Positions 26,668 through 34,564 of a stretch of 64,000 nt of DNA are shown piece after piece. The stretch is from Hungatella sp. UBA7603 (GTDB lineage: Bacteria; Bacillota; Clostridia; Lachnospirales; Lachnospiraceae): NCBI GenBank assembly GCA_002478865.1, contig DLJZ01000016.1:1-64000 (forward strand), written 5' to 3'. Under the pieces are notes generated by a model, which saw only the letters and a program-made list of their open reading frames with translations, searched no databases and had not been told where the DNA came from. The number at the start of each line of letters is the position of its first letter. Position 1 is the first letter of the stretch. The translations under genes and the position numbers were made by a program.

Positions 26668-27114
26668 ATGTTGGAGATAAAAAGGGCAGTATTAAAAGAT
26701 GCAGAGGCAATAACAGAAATAAAGATAAAGGCTTTTAATAATGAAATAAATACATACTTGGGTAGAAATGGAGGCCCCCCTGGTTATGATAAAGTAGAAT
26801 CTGAAAAGGATATTATAGCTAATTTTATAGCATACAAAATCGTTTTAGATAATAACATTATTGGTGGATTATTCTTAATTCCAAAAGAAGGTAACAAAAT
26901 GAGATTTGAGGATTTTGTAATTAATCCAATATATCAAGGTAATGGCTATGGATATAAAGTAATGCAGTTAATTGAGATGATTCACCCAGACATTAAGGAG
27001 TGGCAATTATCAACACCAGTATTTAGTGTAGGAAATCAACATTTATACACTAAGTTTGGCTATAAAGAAAATTCAAGAAATGATGATGAGATAGAATATG
27101 TGAAACTGACGTAA
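26668..27114 (+). CDS. GNAT family N-acetyltransferase
   Basis: 148 aa, AGGGAG before ATG 26668. Acetyl-CoA core DFVINPIYQGNGYGYKVMQLIE (about 87-108; Q-G-N-G-Y-G loop) and LYTKFGYKEN near the end. Related to small acetyltransferases of unknown substrate that are common in accessory DNA. It stands alone between repeat copies 2 and 3. Confidence 0.75.
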   Translation: MLEIKRAVLKDAEAITEIKIKAFNNEINTYLGRNGGPPGYDKVESEKDIIANFIAYKIVLDNNIIGGLFLIPKEGNKMRFEDFVINPIYQGNGYGYKVMQLIEMIHPDIKEWQLSTPVFSVGNQHLYTKFGYKENSRNDDEIEYVKLT

Positions 27115-27150
27115 AGCTGATTGAGTTCCTCATCTTCTGTAACAGATAGC

Positions 27151-27168
27151 TTTCCATTATATTCATAA
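27151..27168 (+). repeat. intergenic repeat copy 3
   Basis: TTTCCATTATATTCATAA, 36 bases after the GNAT stop codon. It has three differences from the consensus motif. Confidence 0.5.
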
Positions 27169-27242
27169 GGGAATAGTTAGGTTAAAAAAATAGAAATTAT
27201 ACACATAGGGTTACAAGTAGCATTAACTTGAGAGGTGTTAGT

Positions 27243-28469
27243 TTGAATGATTTATATAAAATGATTAAACCATACTTAAATCAAACTATTTTATCTAAAT
27301 ATAAGTTCGGTTATGCAGGCGAGGTTTATATTGAGTCAGATAAGTTTGATGAAGAGTACAGACGATATCTTTCGATATTAGAGAAATATTTTAGTATAAA
27401 AAAACCGTTTTACTGTAACAGAAACGGTTCGTATTATTCAACTGATTTAATTGTAACAACAGACATGGTAAAAAATATAGCCTTAGACGCACCGATAATA
27501 TTAAACTTAGAATTATCGTATGATAATAAAAGATATATAATATTTTCACTCGCGGAATATATGTTGTCATGTATAGCAAAATTAGTTGGTGTTATATTCT
27601 CTTATACTTCTTTGGATGTTAATTATTATAAAGCACTTAAAGAATACCTAATAGATTTAACTGACTATATAACTCGAATTATTTTTAATGAAGAATTAGT
27701 TCAATTTCCATTGCTACCTTTAGGCTTAATTGACAAGATAGTATTGGATATGAAGAAACTTAATATTTCCCATGTTCGTGAATATTCAGAGATGGACAAT
27801 ATCCTTATTATGTTTATTTCTTATTTTGCACTATGTGATTATATTGGAGAAAACGATATTATAATTTCACCTTTACAAGGGGCTGCACTAATACCACCAT
27901 TTTTTATTTCTATGCAAAAATATACTACTGTCATGAAGAGCTGTTCCGGTTTGGTAGGGTATGAATATGTTAGGTTTTCAAAGTATGATAAAGATCATTA
28001 TTGCGAATTATCCTTGCTTGACCAGGTACATTTATTAAGTGCTCAATACCCAGAGTGTACAAATATTATATTGATAGATGATAATACAGGTACTGCAACT
28101 ACGATTAAATCTGTTAAACAAGAATTGTTAAAGTATTTTAAAAATATTTCAACTTGTGCTTTAGAGTATTATTGGGAAGGTAAAATTTGCAAATCTGATT
28201 ACCCCGCGTTTCAACTAAATGAAATAGATTTAATAACACCACTTTGCTACAGATACTTTAAAATACTTGAGGAACATTTAGAATTCCTAAAGAATGAAAC
28301 AGATATCAACTTTCGGTATGATTTAGTCGAGTTTAGTAAAATAAATGTGATTTACGATAAAATTGACTATTTTTCTTATATAAATACCAATTGTACGGAA
28401 AACTCAATAAAAACAAGAATCTTGAATATCTATGAGAGAATTATGGAGATAATAAAAATCCTCTCATGA
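27243..28469 (+). CDS. orphan phosphoribosyltransferase-like protein
   Basis: 408 aa from TTG 27243, 5 bases after GAGAGGTG; TTG 27228 is a weaker choice. The region ~275-290 reads IILIDDNTGTATTIKSV, matching the PRPP-binding loop of type I phosphoribosyltransferases (hydrophobic strand, two acidic residues, TGTATT). ISPLQGAALIPPF about 60 residues earlier fits the preceding loop. The N-terminal ~200 residues are not recognised, and no purine or pyrimidine hood is seen. This family is not a housekeeping salvage enzyme. Orphan PRTases of this kind have been noted in conflict and stress operons, so a nucleotide-related accessory role is possible but unproven. Confidence 0.55.
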   Translation: MNDLYKMIKPYLNQTILSKYKFGYAGEVYIESDKFDEEYRRYLSILEKYFSIKKPFYCNRNGSYYSTDLIVTTDMVKNIALDAPIILNLELSYDNKRYIIFSLAEYMLSCIAKLVGVIFSYTSLDVNYYKALKEYLIDLTDYITRIIFNEELVQFPLLPLGLIDKIVLDMKKLNISHVREYSEMDNILIMFISYFALCDYIGENDIIISPLQGAALIPPFFISMQKYTTVMKSCSGLVGYEYVRFSKYDKDHYCELSLLDQVHLLSAQYPECTNIILIDDNTGTATTIKSVKQELLKYFKNISTCALEYYWEGKICKSDYPAFQLNEIDLITPLCYRYFKILEEHLEFLKNETDINFRYDLVEFSKINVIYDKIDYFSYINTNCTENSIKTRILNIYERIMEIIKILS

Positions 28470-28528
28470 ATATTTATTATTGATTTAAGTAAAGAGAGAA
28501 AGATTTCAATTTTCATAGAATTTTGAAC

Positions 28529-28546
28529 TTCCCATTATATTTATTA
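28529..28546 (+). repeat. intergenic repeat copy 4
   Basis: TTCCCATTATATTTATTA, 59 bases after the PRTase-like stop codon. Identical to copy 2 over the 18-base core. Confidence 0.65.
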
Positions 28547-28586
28547 AATATAGATCAAATTATTTATATAACATATGGAGGCAAAA

Positions 28587-28676
28587 ATGGTTCAGGATAA
28601 TCGGATTTATTCGTTTTATGATATTGATAAAAATTCTGCTACTATCATTAAGATCCCTTTTTCTTTCTACTTTTAA
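28587..28676 (+). pseudogene. 29-codon ORF, possible truncated cassette gene
   Basis: ATG 28587 with GGAGG 5 bases upstream, ending at TAA 28676. Encodes MVQDNRIYSFYDIDK and 14 more residues; no family is recognised. The well-formed start site suggests the beginning of a once longer gene cut short, or a genuine small peptide. Confidence 0.35.
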
Positions 28677-28784
28677 CATAGTTAGTATCATGTTTTATGC
28701 ACATAATGAGCAAATAGAGAAGTAAAATTAGTAGTAATAATGAAGTTGTAATATAAATTATTAATATCAGGGGGTATTAGTCTT

Positions 28785-29210
28785 ATGGATGAAGAATTAA
28801 AAATCAAAATGTATTCATTTACGGTGGATTGCAAAGAGCCAAATGAACTGGCAAAATTTTATGCGGCGTTGCTAAAGTGGGAAGCAATGCCTCTTGGAGA
28901 GGACTTCGCATGTGCATACCCTCCGGGATCGAATCAGGGATCCTATCCTAGTTTATTGTTTCAGCGCAATCCTGAATATATACCACCTGTATGGCCAGGA
29001 GAGCCTGGAGCTCAGCAGCAAATGGCACATTTAGACTTTGCTGTTAATGATTTGGAAAACGCCGTTCAACATGCAATCCAATGTGGGGCAACCGTTGCAG
29101 ATGAGCAATTTTCTGAAGAATGGAAAGTTATGCTTGATCCTTCTGGACACCCTTTTTGCTTATGCCAAATGAAATCTGTTATGGAAAGTCCACATTTCGG
29201 CTTGTTGTAG
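28785..29210 (+). CDS. VOC (glyoxalase/bleomycin-resistance fold) family protein
   Basis: 141 aa, GGGGG about 10 bases before ATG 28785. Glyoxalase-like fold: FTVDCKEPNELAKFYAALLKWE at the start, MAHLDFAVNDLENAVQHAIQCGATV in the second module and VMLDPSGHPFCLCQ at the end. This subgroup is often named after glyoxalase-like domain proteins. Substrate unknown. The next gene, also VOC, starts 43 bases downstream. Confidence 0.8.
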   Translation: MDEELKIKMYSFTVDCKEPNELAKFYAALLKWEAMPLGEDFACAYPPGSNQGSYPSLLFQRNPEYIPPVWPGEPGAQQQMAHLDFAVNDLENAVQHAIQCGATVADEQFSEEWKVMLDPSGHPFCLCQMKSVMESPHFGLL

Positions 29211-29253
29211 ACAAATATGTAAGGTGAAACATTTCTTTCACAAGGGGTATGAT

Positions 29254-29667
29254 ATGAAATTGATACAACAATTATGTTTTTCCGGAGAGACAGAGGAAGC
29301 ATTGGAGGAATATAAGCAAGCCTTTGGCTGTACAGTAAGGAGTTTATTATATTATTCTGATGCTGTGAAAAATGGCTGGGAACAACCAGATGAGGCAAAG
29401 GAATCATTGGTTTACCATTCCGAAATTATGTTTGGTGACCAAGAGGTAAGAATGACTGATTTGTCCGATGAAGATAATGTGAATCTTACAAAAAAGGTGA
29501 ATCATATGATTGGCTTTGATACAGAAGAAGAGGTGGAAAGGGCCTTTTCCGTACTTAGTGTCGGAGGAGAAGTGATAAAGCCACTGGAAAGGCCGCCTTA
29601 CATGGTAATAATTGGCACTGTAAAGGATCGCTTCGGTGTTCAATGGGAGCTTATGTGTGACTTTTAA
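29254..29667 (+). CDS. VOC family protein (PhnB/UbiG-like type)
   Basis: 137 aa from ATG 29254, with AAGGGG 7 bases upstream; a GTG 30 bases earlier is rejected. QLCFSGETEEALEEYKQAFG is the hallmark start of the PhnB-like glyoxalase subgroup, and VKDRFGVQWELMCDF the usual end. Uncharacterised in function. Probably cotranscribed with the preceding VOC gene. Confidence 0.8.
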   Translation: MKLIQQLCFSGETEEALEEYKQAFGCTVRSLLYYSDAVKNGWEQPDEAKESLVYHSEIMFGDQEVRMTDLSDEDNVNLTKKVNHMIGFDTEEEVERAFSVLSVGGEVIKPLERPPYMVIIGTVKDRFGVQWELMCDF

Positions 29668-29741
29668 TATTTCTTATATTGAAAATAGTTATTATAAACA
29701 TCTAGTAAAATATAAGTTGTTTCTATTTGGGGAGGTAATAA

Positions 29742-30332
29742 ATGGCGATTGAGATACGCAAGCTGATGCCGGAACATGCAGATGAGTACGTTCATTTTTT
29801 TGATATTACACCACATGATGATAATGTAGATGAAAATAAATGTTACTGCGTATGCTGGTGTAACGAAGATTATAAGAGCAAAGATCTTTCGACAGCAGAA
29901 AATAGAAGAGAGTGCGCTTTTGAATATGTGAAAGGCAATAACGTTCAAGGTTACCTTGCCTTTAAGGACGATGTGGTGGTTGGCTGGTGTAATGCCAATA
30001 CGAAGGCAGATTGTTTGAAATGCGCTAGTTGGCAAAGGTTTATGGATTATGTGCCGCTAGAGGAACCTGGGTCAGACATAAAGGTGAAATCTATATTTTG
30101 CTTTATGATTGCACCGGAGATGAAAAGACAGGGCATTGCCACACAGTTTTTGGAGCGTGTTTGTAAAGATGCTGCTGAAGATGGATTCGACTTTGTAGAG
30201 GCATACCCGTACAAAGAATCAAGTTATCAATCTTCAGACTTTGGAGGTCATTTTGAATTGTATAAGAAAATGGGGTTTTATGTTTCGAAAGAGACAAAGC
30301 AAGGACTTGTCATGAGGAAGCAGTTAAGGTAG
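29742..30332 (+). CDS. GNAT family N-acetyltransferase
   Basis: 196 aa, GGGGAGG before ATG 29742. A cysteine-rich N-terminal stretch (YCVCWCNEDY, about 34-43) is followed by the acetyl-CoA core CFMIAPEMKRQGIATQFLERVC (about 119-140; R-Q-G-I-A) and FELYKKMGFYV. The cysteine-rich GNAT subgroup is widespread in Clostridia; its substrate is unknown. Confidence 0.75.
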   Translation: MAIEIRKLMPEHADEYVHFFDITPHDDNVDENKCYCVCWCNEDYKSKDLSTAENRRECAFEYVKGNNVQGYLAFKDDVVVGWCNANTKADCLKCASWQRFMDYVPLEEPGSDIKVKSIFCFMIAPEMKRQGIATQFLERVCKDAAEDGFDFVEAYPYKESSYQSSDFGGHFELYKKMGFYVSKETKQGLVMRKQLR

Positions 30333-30448
30333 TGCCACTTTAAATATGTAACTTGAGAAGCGAATATGGCTTTTCAATATATTAGGAAGAACTATTTTAA
30401 AGACATTGAGAATTACAATTAATAGAAATAAGAACAGGAGTATTTATA

Positions 30449-31183
30449 ATGAGCCATATATATTTATTGCCAGTAACTTTTAATTCAGGTAAGTCAGAGC
30501 GTATCATATACCCTGTACTTTTAAAAGATGAGAATGAATTAATTTTAATTGATTGTGGCTACCCAGATTCCATGCCAAAGCTAGAAAATGCAATGCAAAA
30601 ATATGGCTTATCCTTAAGTCAATTAACCAAAATTATTATTACACACCATGACCATGATCATATGGGGGCCTTAAAAGATATAACTCAGGAATATCCCCAA
30701 ATTGAAGTTTTGTGTTCGAAAGAGCAAGCTCCTTATATTACAGGAAAGCGCAAATCCCTACGTTTACAGCAGGCAGAAGATATCCAGAATACGTTGCCAG
30801 AAGATAAAAAGGAATACGGGATACAGTTCCAAAAAGTCATATCCTCTGTTAAAAAGGTGGATGAGGTTTCGATAATAGACAGTGGAGAAATTCTTCCTTA
30901 CTGCGGTGGTATTGAGGTGGTTGACACGAAAGGCCATATGCCTGGCCATATCTCCTTATATGTTAAACAGGAGAAAACACTGATTTCTGGAGATGCACTT
31001 GTTAATGAAGGCGGAAAACTGCGCATGGCAGTACCAGAGTATGCATTAAATATGGAAGAGGCAAAAGACTCCATTCGAAATCTGGAAAATTATGATATAG
31101 AAAAAATTATTTGCTACCATGGTGGGGTCTGTGATACTAGTGTAAAAGATTGTTTGGAAGAGATTATTGCAAGTTTTTCATAA
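30449..31183 (+). CDS. MBL-fold metallo-hydrolase
   Basis: 244 aa, AGGAG before ATG 30449. Metallo-beta-lactamase fold: metal-binding THHDHDH at 65-71, TKGHMPGHISLYV (third metal His) near 162, SGDALV near 180 and a late HGG (CYHGG). Hydrolase of unknown substrate; lactonases and thioesterases are among relatives. Confidence 0.85.
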   Translation: MSHIYLLPVTFNSGKSERIIYPVLLKDENELILIDCGYPDSMPKLENAMQKYGLSLSQLTKIIITHHDHDHMGALKDITQEYPQIEVLCSKEQAPYITGKRKSLRLQQAEDIQNTLPEDKKEYGIQFQKVISSVKKVDEVSIIDSGEILPYCGGIEVVDTKGHMPGHISLYVKQEKTLISGDALVNEGGKLRMAVPEYALNMEEAKDSIRNLENYDIEKIICYHGGVCDTSVKDCLEEIIASFS

Positions 31184-31302
31184 CGGTATAATTAGATAAT
31201 TATTATTTTTCTACTATATATTATGAACGAATAATTTCGTGATATCATCTTTAATTTAAGTTGATAGTTAGTAATAATGGTTAGAGAAAAGGGTGTATAA
31301 AT

Positions 31303-31758
31303 ATGGGGTGTCTGGTATGTGAACGAATTGAAACGATAAAGAATGGAACCAATCCTTATTTCGTTATGGAACTTGAAACGGGTTACGTTGTCATAGGTGA
31401 TCATCAACATTTTAAGGGCTATACTTTATTCTTGTGTAAAGAGCATGCCATAGAACTGCATCATCTACAGAAAGAGTACAAGTTGAAATATCTAGAAGAG
31501 ATGTCTATGGTGGCTGAGGCTGTTTATCATGTATTTAAACCTGAAAAGTTAAATTACGAATTGTTAGGTAATGGGGATACACATTTGCATTGGCATCTCT
31601 TTCCGAGAGTAACAGGAGATACACCAACAATAGGACCAGTATGGAAGCTTCCTAAGGAGGAAATGTATAGCAATTCCAATTGCCCTAGTGAAGAAGAATT
31701 AATATGTATGAAGAGAGATCTTAAGAAAGAAATTGAAAAGCTGATCCAGGCGCATTAA
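31303..31758 (+). CDS. HIT family protein (diadenosine tetraphosphate hydrolase type)
   Basis: 151 aa. Histidine triad THLHWHLFPR with His94, His96 and His98. A cysteine pair C-x-x-C at the start (MGCLVCERIE) suggests a metal or structural site, as in Fhit/Ap4A-hydrolase-like branches. Probably cleaves dinucleotide polyphosphates or nucleoside phosphoramidates. Confidence 0.8.
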   Translation: MGCLVCERIETIKNGTNPYFVMELETGYVVIGDHQHFKGYTLFLCKEHAIELHHLQKEYKLKYLEEMSMVAEAVYHVFKPEKLNYELLGNGDTHLHWHLFPRVTGDTPTIGPVWKLPKEEMYSNSNCPSEEELICMKRDLKKEIEKLIQAH

Positions 31759-31766
31759 CGTGGAGC

Positions 31767-31796
31767 AAGGCAATGCAACTCAAACATGATTGCCTT
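31767..31796 (+). terminator. hairpin after the HIT gene
   Basis: AAGGCAAT (31767-31774) pairs exactly with ATTGCCTT (31789-31796) across a 14-base loop. It is followed by TTAATC, a weak tail. Confidence 0.5.
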
Positions 31797-31811
31797 AATC
31801 CTCATAATAAA

Positions 31812-31844
31812 GGGCTGAACACTCCTGTTAGGAGCTTCCAGCCC
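31812..31844. terminator. bidirectional terminator between convergent genes
   Basis: GGGCTG/CAGCCC with an inner CTCCT/AGGAG helix. AT-rich tails lie on both sides, so it can end both the HIT gene and the convergent cell-wall-binding gene. Confidence 0.7.
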
Positions 31845-31892
31845 AATTATTATTATGTAGCATTTGCCTTTACGACAAGGTCTTTAAATGGA

Positions 31893-33473
31893 TTAAACAA
31901 GACCAGGCTCCATAAAATCCAGGGTAAGATCAGCGTCATCCTCATGGAGTTCTGTCTCTTCTTTTGTATCCCCATCTACATGGAAAATTTGATAGCCAGA
32001 TCCAAGCTTTTTAATTCTATATTTAGATCCGTCATACATTTCAGAAGTCAGACCACTGGTTTTTACTTTTCCAGCTTCATCTACAATATATAAACCTGTA
32101 TTGTTAGTTTTAACTAACTCAGGGACATAAATTAATTTATATTTTGTATCTTCATCTGCTGTTACTGAAAGTCCCTTATAATATAACTTTCCGTCATATA
32201 CTCCAGTGACTCCCTGACCTTCGGAATAGCCCTTTTCTCTCTTTTTGGAGAAATAGTAATCGTATTCTGTGGCGTCATTTTCTAATTTTACTTTTCCTGT
32301 TGATCTTGAAGATTTGGAGCCGAAATAATAATAGCCTTCTTTTAATTGGAAGGAACCATCTTTATTATAGATGTAAAGCAAGCCATCAACAATTTCTCCC
32401 TTGGAGTTGAAAAGATAATAGATATTATTGATTTTTTCAAGGCGAGCGTGGACTAAATCATCATCGTCACCAGCTAAATCATATTTGCCATTTGTATCCA
32501 CACTTCTTACTTCTGTCATACGAGTTGCATTTGATGGTGTGGCTTCAGAGGAGGTAGCCTTTGCTGCGGTCATCATCTTTCCCCTTTTATCAAAGTAATA
32601 CCAGGAGGTGTCTTCATCAGGGTCACCATTTAATCCAGGTGGTACGATTGATAGCCAGATCTCTTTTTGTAGGACTCCCAGATCTTCCTCGCCGCAATAG
32701 TAATATCTGCTTACATCATTGTTATAGGTATCTAATAGCGCGGTATCCGTATTTTCATCAACCTTTATGTATGTATCATCAACTGTGTTATAAGCCCAGC
32801 CATCAATCATCCGGCCTTGTTCATCAAAGCAGAAATCATGATCTCCAATAGAGGTTTTTGTGTTTCTCCGAATCATTCCGCTGCTCTTAAAATTATACCA
32901 GTACTCTTTTTCTGAACTGTCTTCACTGTCAGGAGATTCCAGTTTAAGCCATCCGCTTGCTCTTCTTCCGTCCTCAAGGCAGTAATAGGTATCATTGCTG
33001 CTGACCTCGTCTGTTAAATATTCGGCTTCATTATCTGAGTATGTAATCCAACCGGTCATCATCTCGCCAGTACTGGAGAAAAAGTATTTTTTATCCCCGA
33101 TTTGCTGCTTTCCGGTCATCATTTCCCCGTTTTGATCAAAATAATACCAATATTGATTCTTATCCGTGGAATCATTCCAGGATTTGTTATAAATCCATGA
33201 ATTTTTAACTCGAAGTCCTTCGGAATCGACATAGTATGTTTTGTCTCCATCGGTAACCCAGGAGGCAGTCATTAACTTACCATTATCACCAAGATAATAA
33301 AGGCCGCTTTGTCCTTTTTTCCAAGCTGAAGTTGTATACCCGCCATTTTCTTCGTAATGCCAGCCGTTTTCTGTCTCTGTCCAGCCGTCTGCTTTTGATA
33401 CCATAACAGTATTTATGGTTAGTGTAGCTGCTGTCATAATAATAAAAGTATTTTTAGTCCATTGCTTGTTCAC
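31893..33473 (-). CDS. secreted cell-wall-binding repeat protein
   Basis: 526 aa. A basic start and hydrophobic stretch form a signal peptide (residues ~1-28, ending near SKADG). The rest is built of cell-wall/choline-binding-type repeats with the W-Y-Y-F-D-x-x-G-x-M-x-T-G pattern (for example YWYYFDQNGEMMTG, KYFFSSTGEMMTG, WYYFDKRGKMMTA). No catalytic domain is visible, so it may be a surface adhesin or coat component. The C-terminal repeats (about 330-500) are more degenerate. Alone on the minus strand in the accessory region. Confidence 0.8.
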   Translation of the reverse strand: MNKQWTKNTFIIMTAATLTINTVMVSKADGWTETENGWHYEENGGYTTSAWKKGQSGLYYLGDNGKLMTASWVTDGDKTYYVDSEGLRVKNSWIYNKSWNDSTDKNQYWYYFDQNGEMMTGKQQIGDKKYFFSSTGEMMTGWITYSDNEAEYLTDEVSSNDTYYCLEDGRRASGWLKLESPDSEDSSEKEYWYNFKSSGMIRRNTKTSIGDHDFCFDEQGRMIDGWAYNTVDDTYIKVDENTDTALLDTYNNDVSRYYYCGEEDLGVLQKEIWLSIVPPGLNGDPDEDTSWYYFDKRGKMMTAAKATSSEATPSNATRMTEVRSVDTNGKYDLAGDDDDLVHARLEKINNIYYLFNSKGEIVDGLLYIYNKDGSFQLKEGYYYFGSKSSRSTGKVKLENDATEYDYYFSKKREKGYSEGQGVTGVYDGKLYYKGLSVTADEDTKYKLIYVPELVKTNNTGLYIVDEAGKVKTSGLTSEMYDGSKYRIKKLGSGYQIFHVDGDTKEETELHEDDADLTLDFMEPGLV

Positions 33474-33977
33474 AAGTATGTCTCCCTTATTGTATTGTAT
33501 GTAATATTTTTATGATATGGCGAAGATTTACCTTATATCAATCACTGCTTTTCATAGTGCTTTTAAGATAAACATATCACGCCTATATGGTATAGTACTT
33601 ATGTAAATTTGTAAAGCAAAATTTAGATAATTTTAAGAAAAAAAGACCTTATTGATAGATTATTTTTAATAAATAAAATCAAAATCATAATTTCATATAA
33701 AAATGAAATTGTTTATCAATAATAAAATACTTTAGTTAATGGAAGATAATAGAAAAAAATAGATAAATATATAGCTTTTTCTTATTTGTTTTGTATTTCC
33801 AAGGAAATGATTTTATTGATCTATAGATGTCTTAGATTTCAAAAAAATTAGAAAACGATACACTGTTTTCTTTGTAGGAGCATTTTGACGTGTTAGATTA
33901 TTTTTTCGAGAAGGTTGATTATATATAGGAAAATGTTAAAATGGTAGTAAAAATAAAGCGCATGAGGTGAGAATACT
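33474..33977. other. AT-rich intergenic region with nested inverted repeats
   Basis: About 500 bases without a gene. It should hold the promoter of the cell-wall-binding gene at its left. At 33649-33722, TTATTGATA pairs with TATCAATAA, and inside it AATTTCAT (33689-33696) pairs with ATGAAATT (33703-33710). The T-rich arms suggest a DNA-level or weak RNA structure; function unknown. Confidence 0.45.
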
Positions 33978-34496
33978 ATGAATGGATTCCTGTCTATATT
34001 ACCCCTTATACTTATAAGATTTGGAGTATTAAATATACTTAATAAGAATGCATTAAAACGCGCAGCTTTTTTCACTCCGATGATTGGTAAGGAGAAGGTG
34101 GCACTCTGGTTTTACCAGGTATCAAATATTTTGATCCTTCTGTATCCCTTTTTTCTTAAAATTAAGATAGGATCATACTGGTTTTATGTAGGTCTGGTGA
34201 TCTATGCGTTGGGAATATTATTGTGTCTTGTCTCTGTATTAGATTTTGCAAAACCTGCGGAAAATGGTATTAATCTGAAAGGGCTTTATCAGGTTTCCCG
34301 TAATCCTATGTATGTCACATATTTTATCTATTTCTTAGGTTGTACGGTACTTACTCAATCATGGATACTATTTGCAATTCTAATCGTATTTCAAATATCC
34401 GCACATTGGATTATTCTTTCAGAAGAAAGATGGTGTATGAAGGAATTTGGGCAGGAGTACATTCGTTATATGAATAAAGTAAGGCGATATATTTAG
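33978..34496 (+). CDS. ICMT/PEMT-like membrane methyltransferase
   Basis: 172 aa, GAGGTGAG before ATG 33978. Several hydrophobic segments, then the isoprenylcysteine/phospholipid methyltransferase signature: GLYQVSRNPMYVTYFIYFLG (RNPMY S-adenosylmethionine site, about 115) and LSEERWCMKEFGQEYIRYMNKVRRYI (E-E, about 150). Membrane methyltransferase of unknown acceptor. Confidence 0.8.
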   Translation: MNGFLSILPLILIRFGVLNILNKNALKRAAFFTPMIGKEKVALWFYQVSNILILLYPFFLKIKIGSYWFYVGLVIYALGILLCLVSVLDFAKPAENGINLKGLYQVSRNPMYVTYFIYFLGCTVLTQSWILFAILIVFQISAHWIILSEERWCMKEFGQEYIRYMNKVRRYI

Positions 34497-34564
34497 AGTC
34501 GTTTGATAGACATCATTTCACAAATGGAGTGAATCGAATAGAAAAGCAAGAGAGGAGTTTTAAT

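Larger units (their letters stand above)
28470..28784. other. gap holding repeat copy 4 and a short ORF
   Basis: 315 bases of AT-rich DNA between the PRTase-like and VOC genes. It contains repeat copy 4 (28529-28546) and a 29-codon ORF with a good ribosome binding site (28587-28676). Nothing else is recognised. Confidence 0.5.

Noticed and set aside
25677..28586. Classical integron with attC sites
   Set aside because: The repeats lack paired RYYYAAC and GTTRRRY core sites and no integrase gene is in the window. Only one isolated GTTAGGT (27176) fits a core.
31773..32093. 106-codon open frame on the plus strand
   Set aside because: Spans the terminator region and the antisense of the cell-wall-binding gene.
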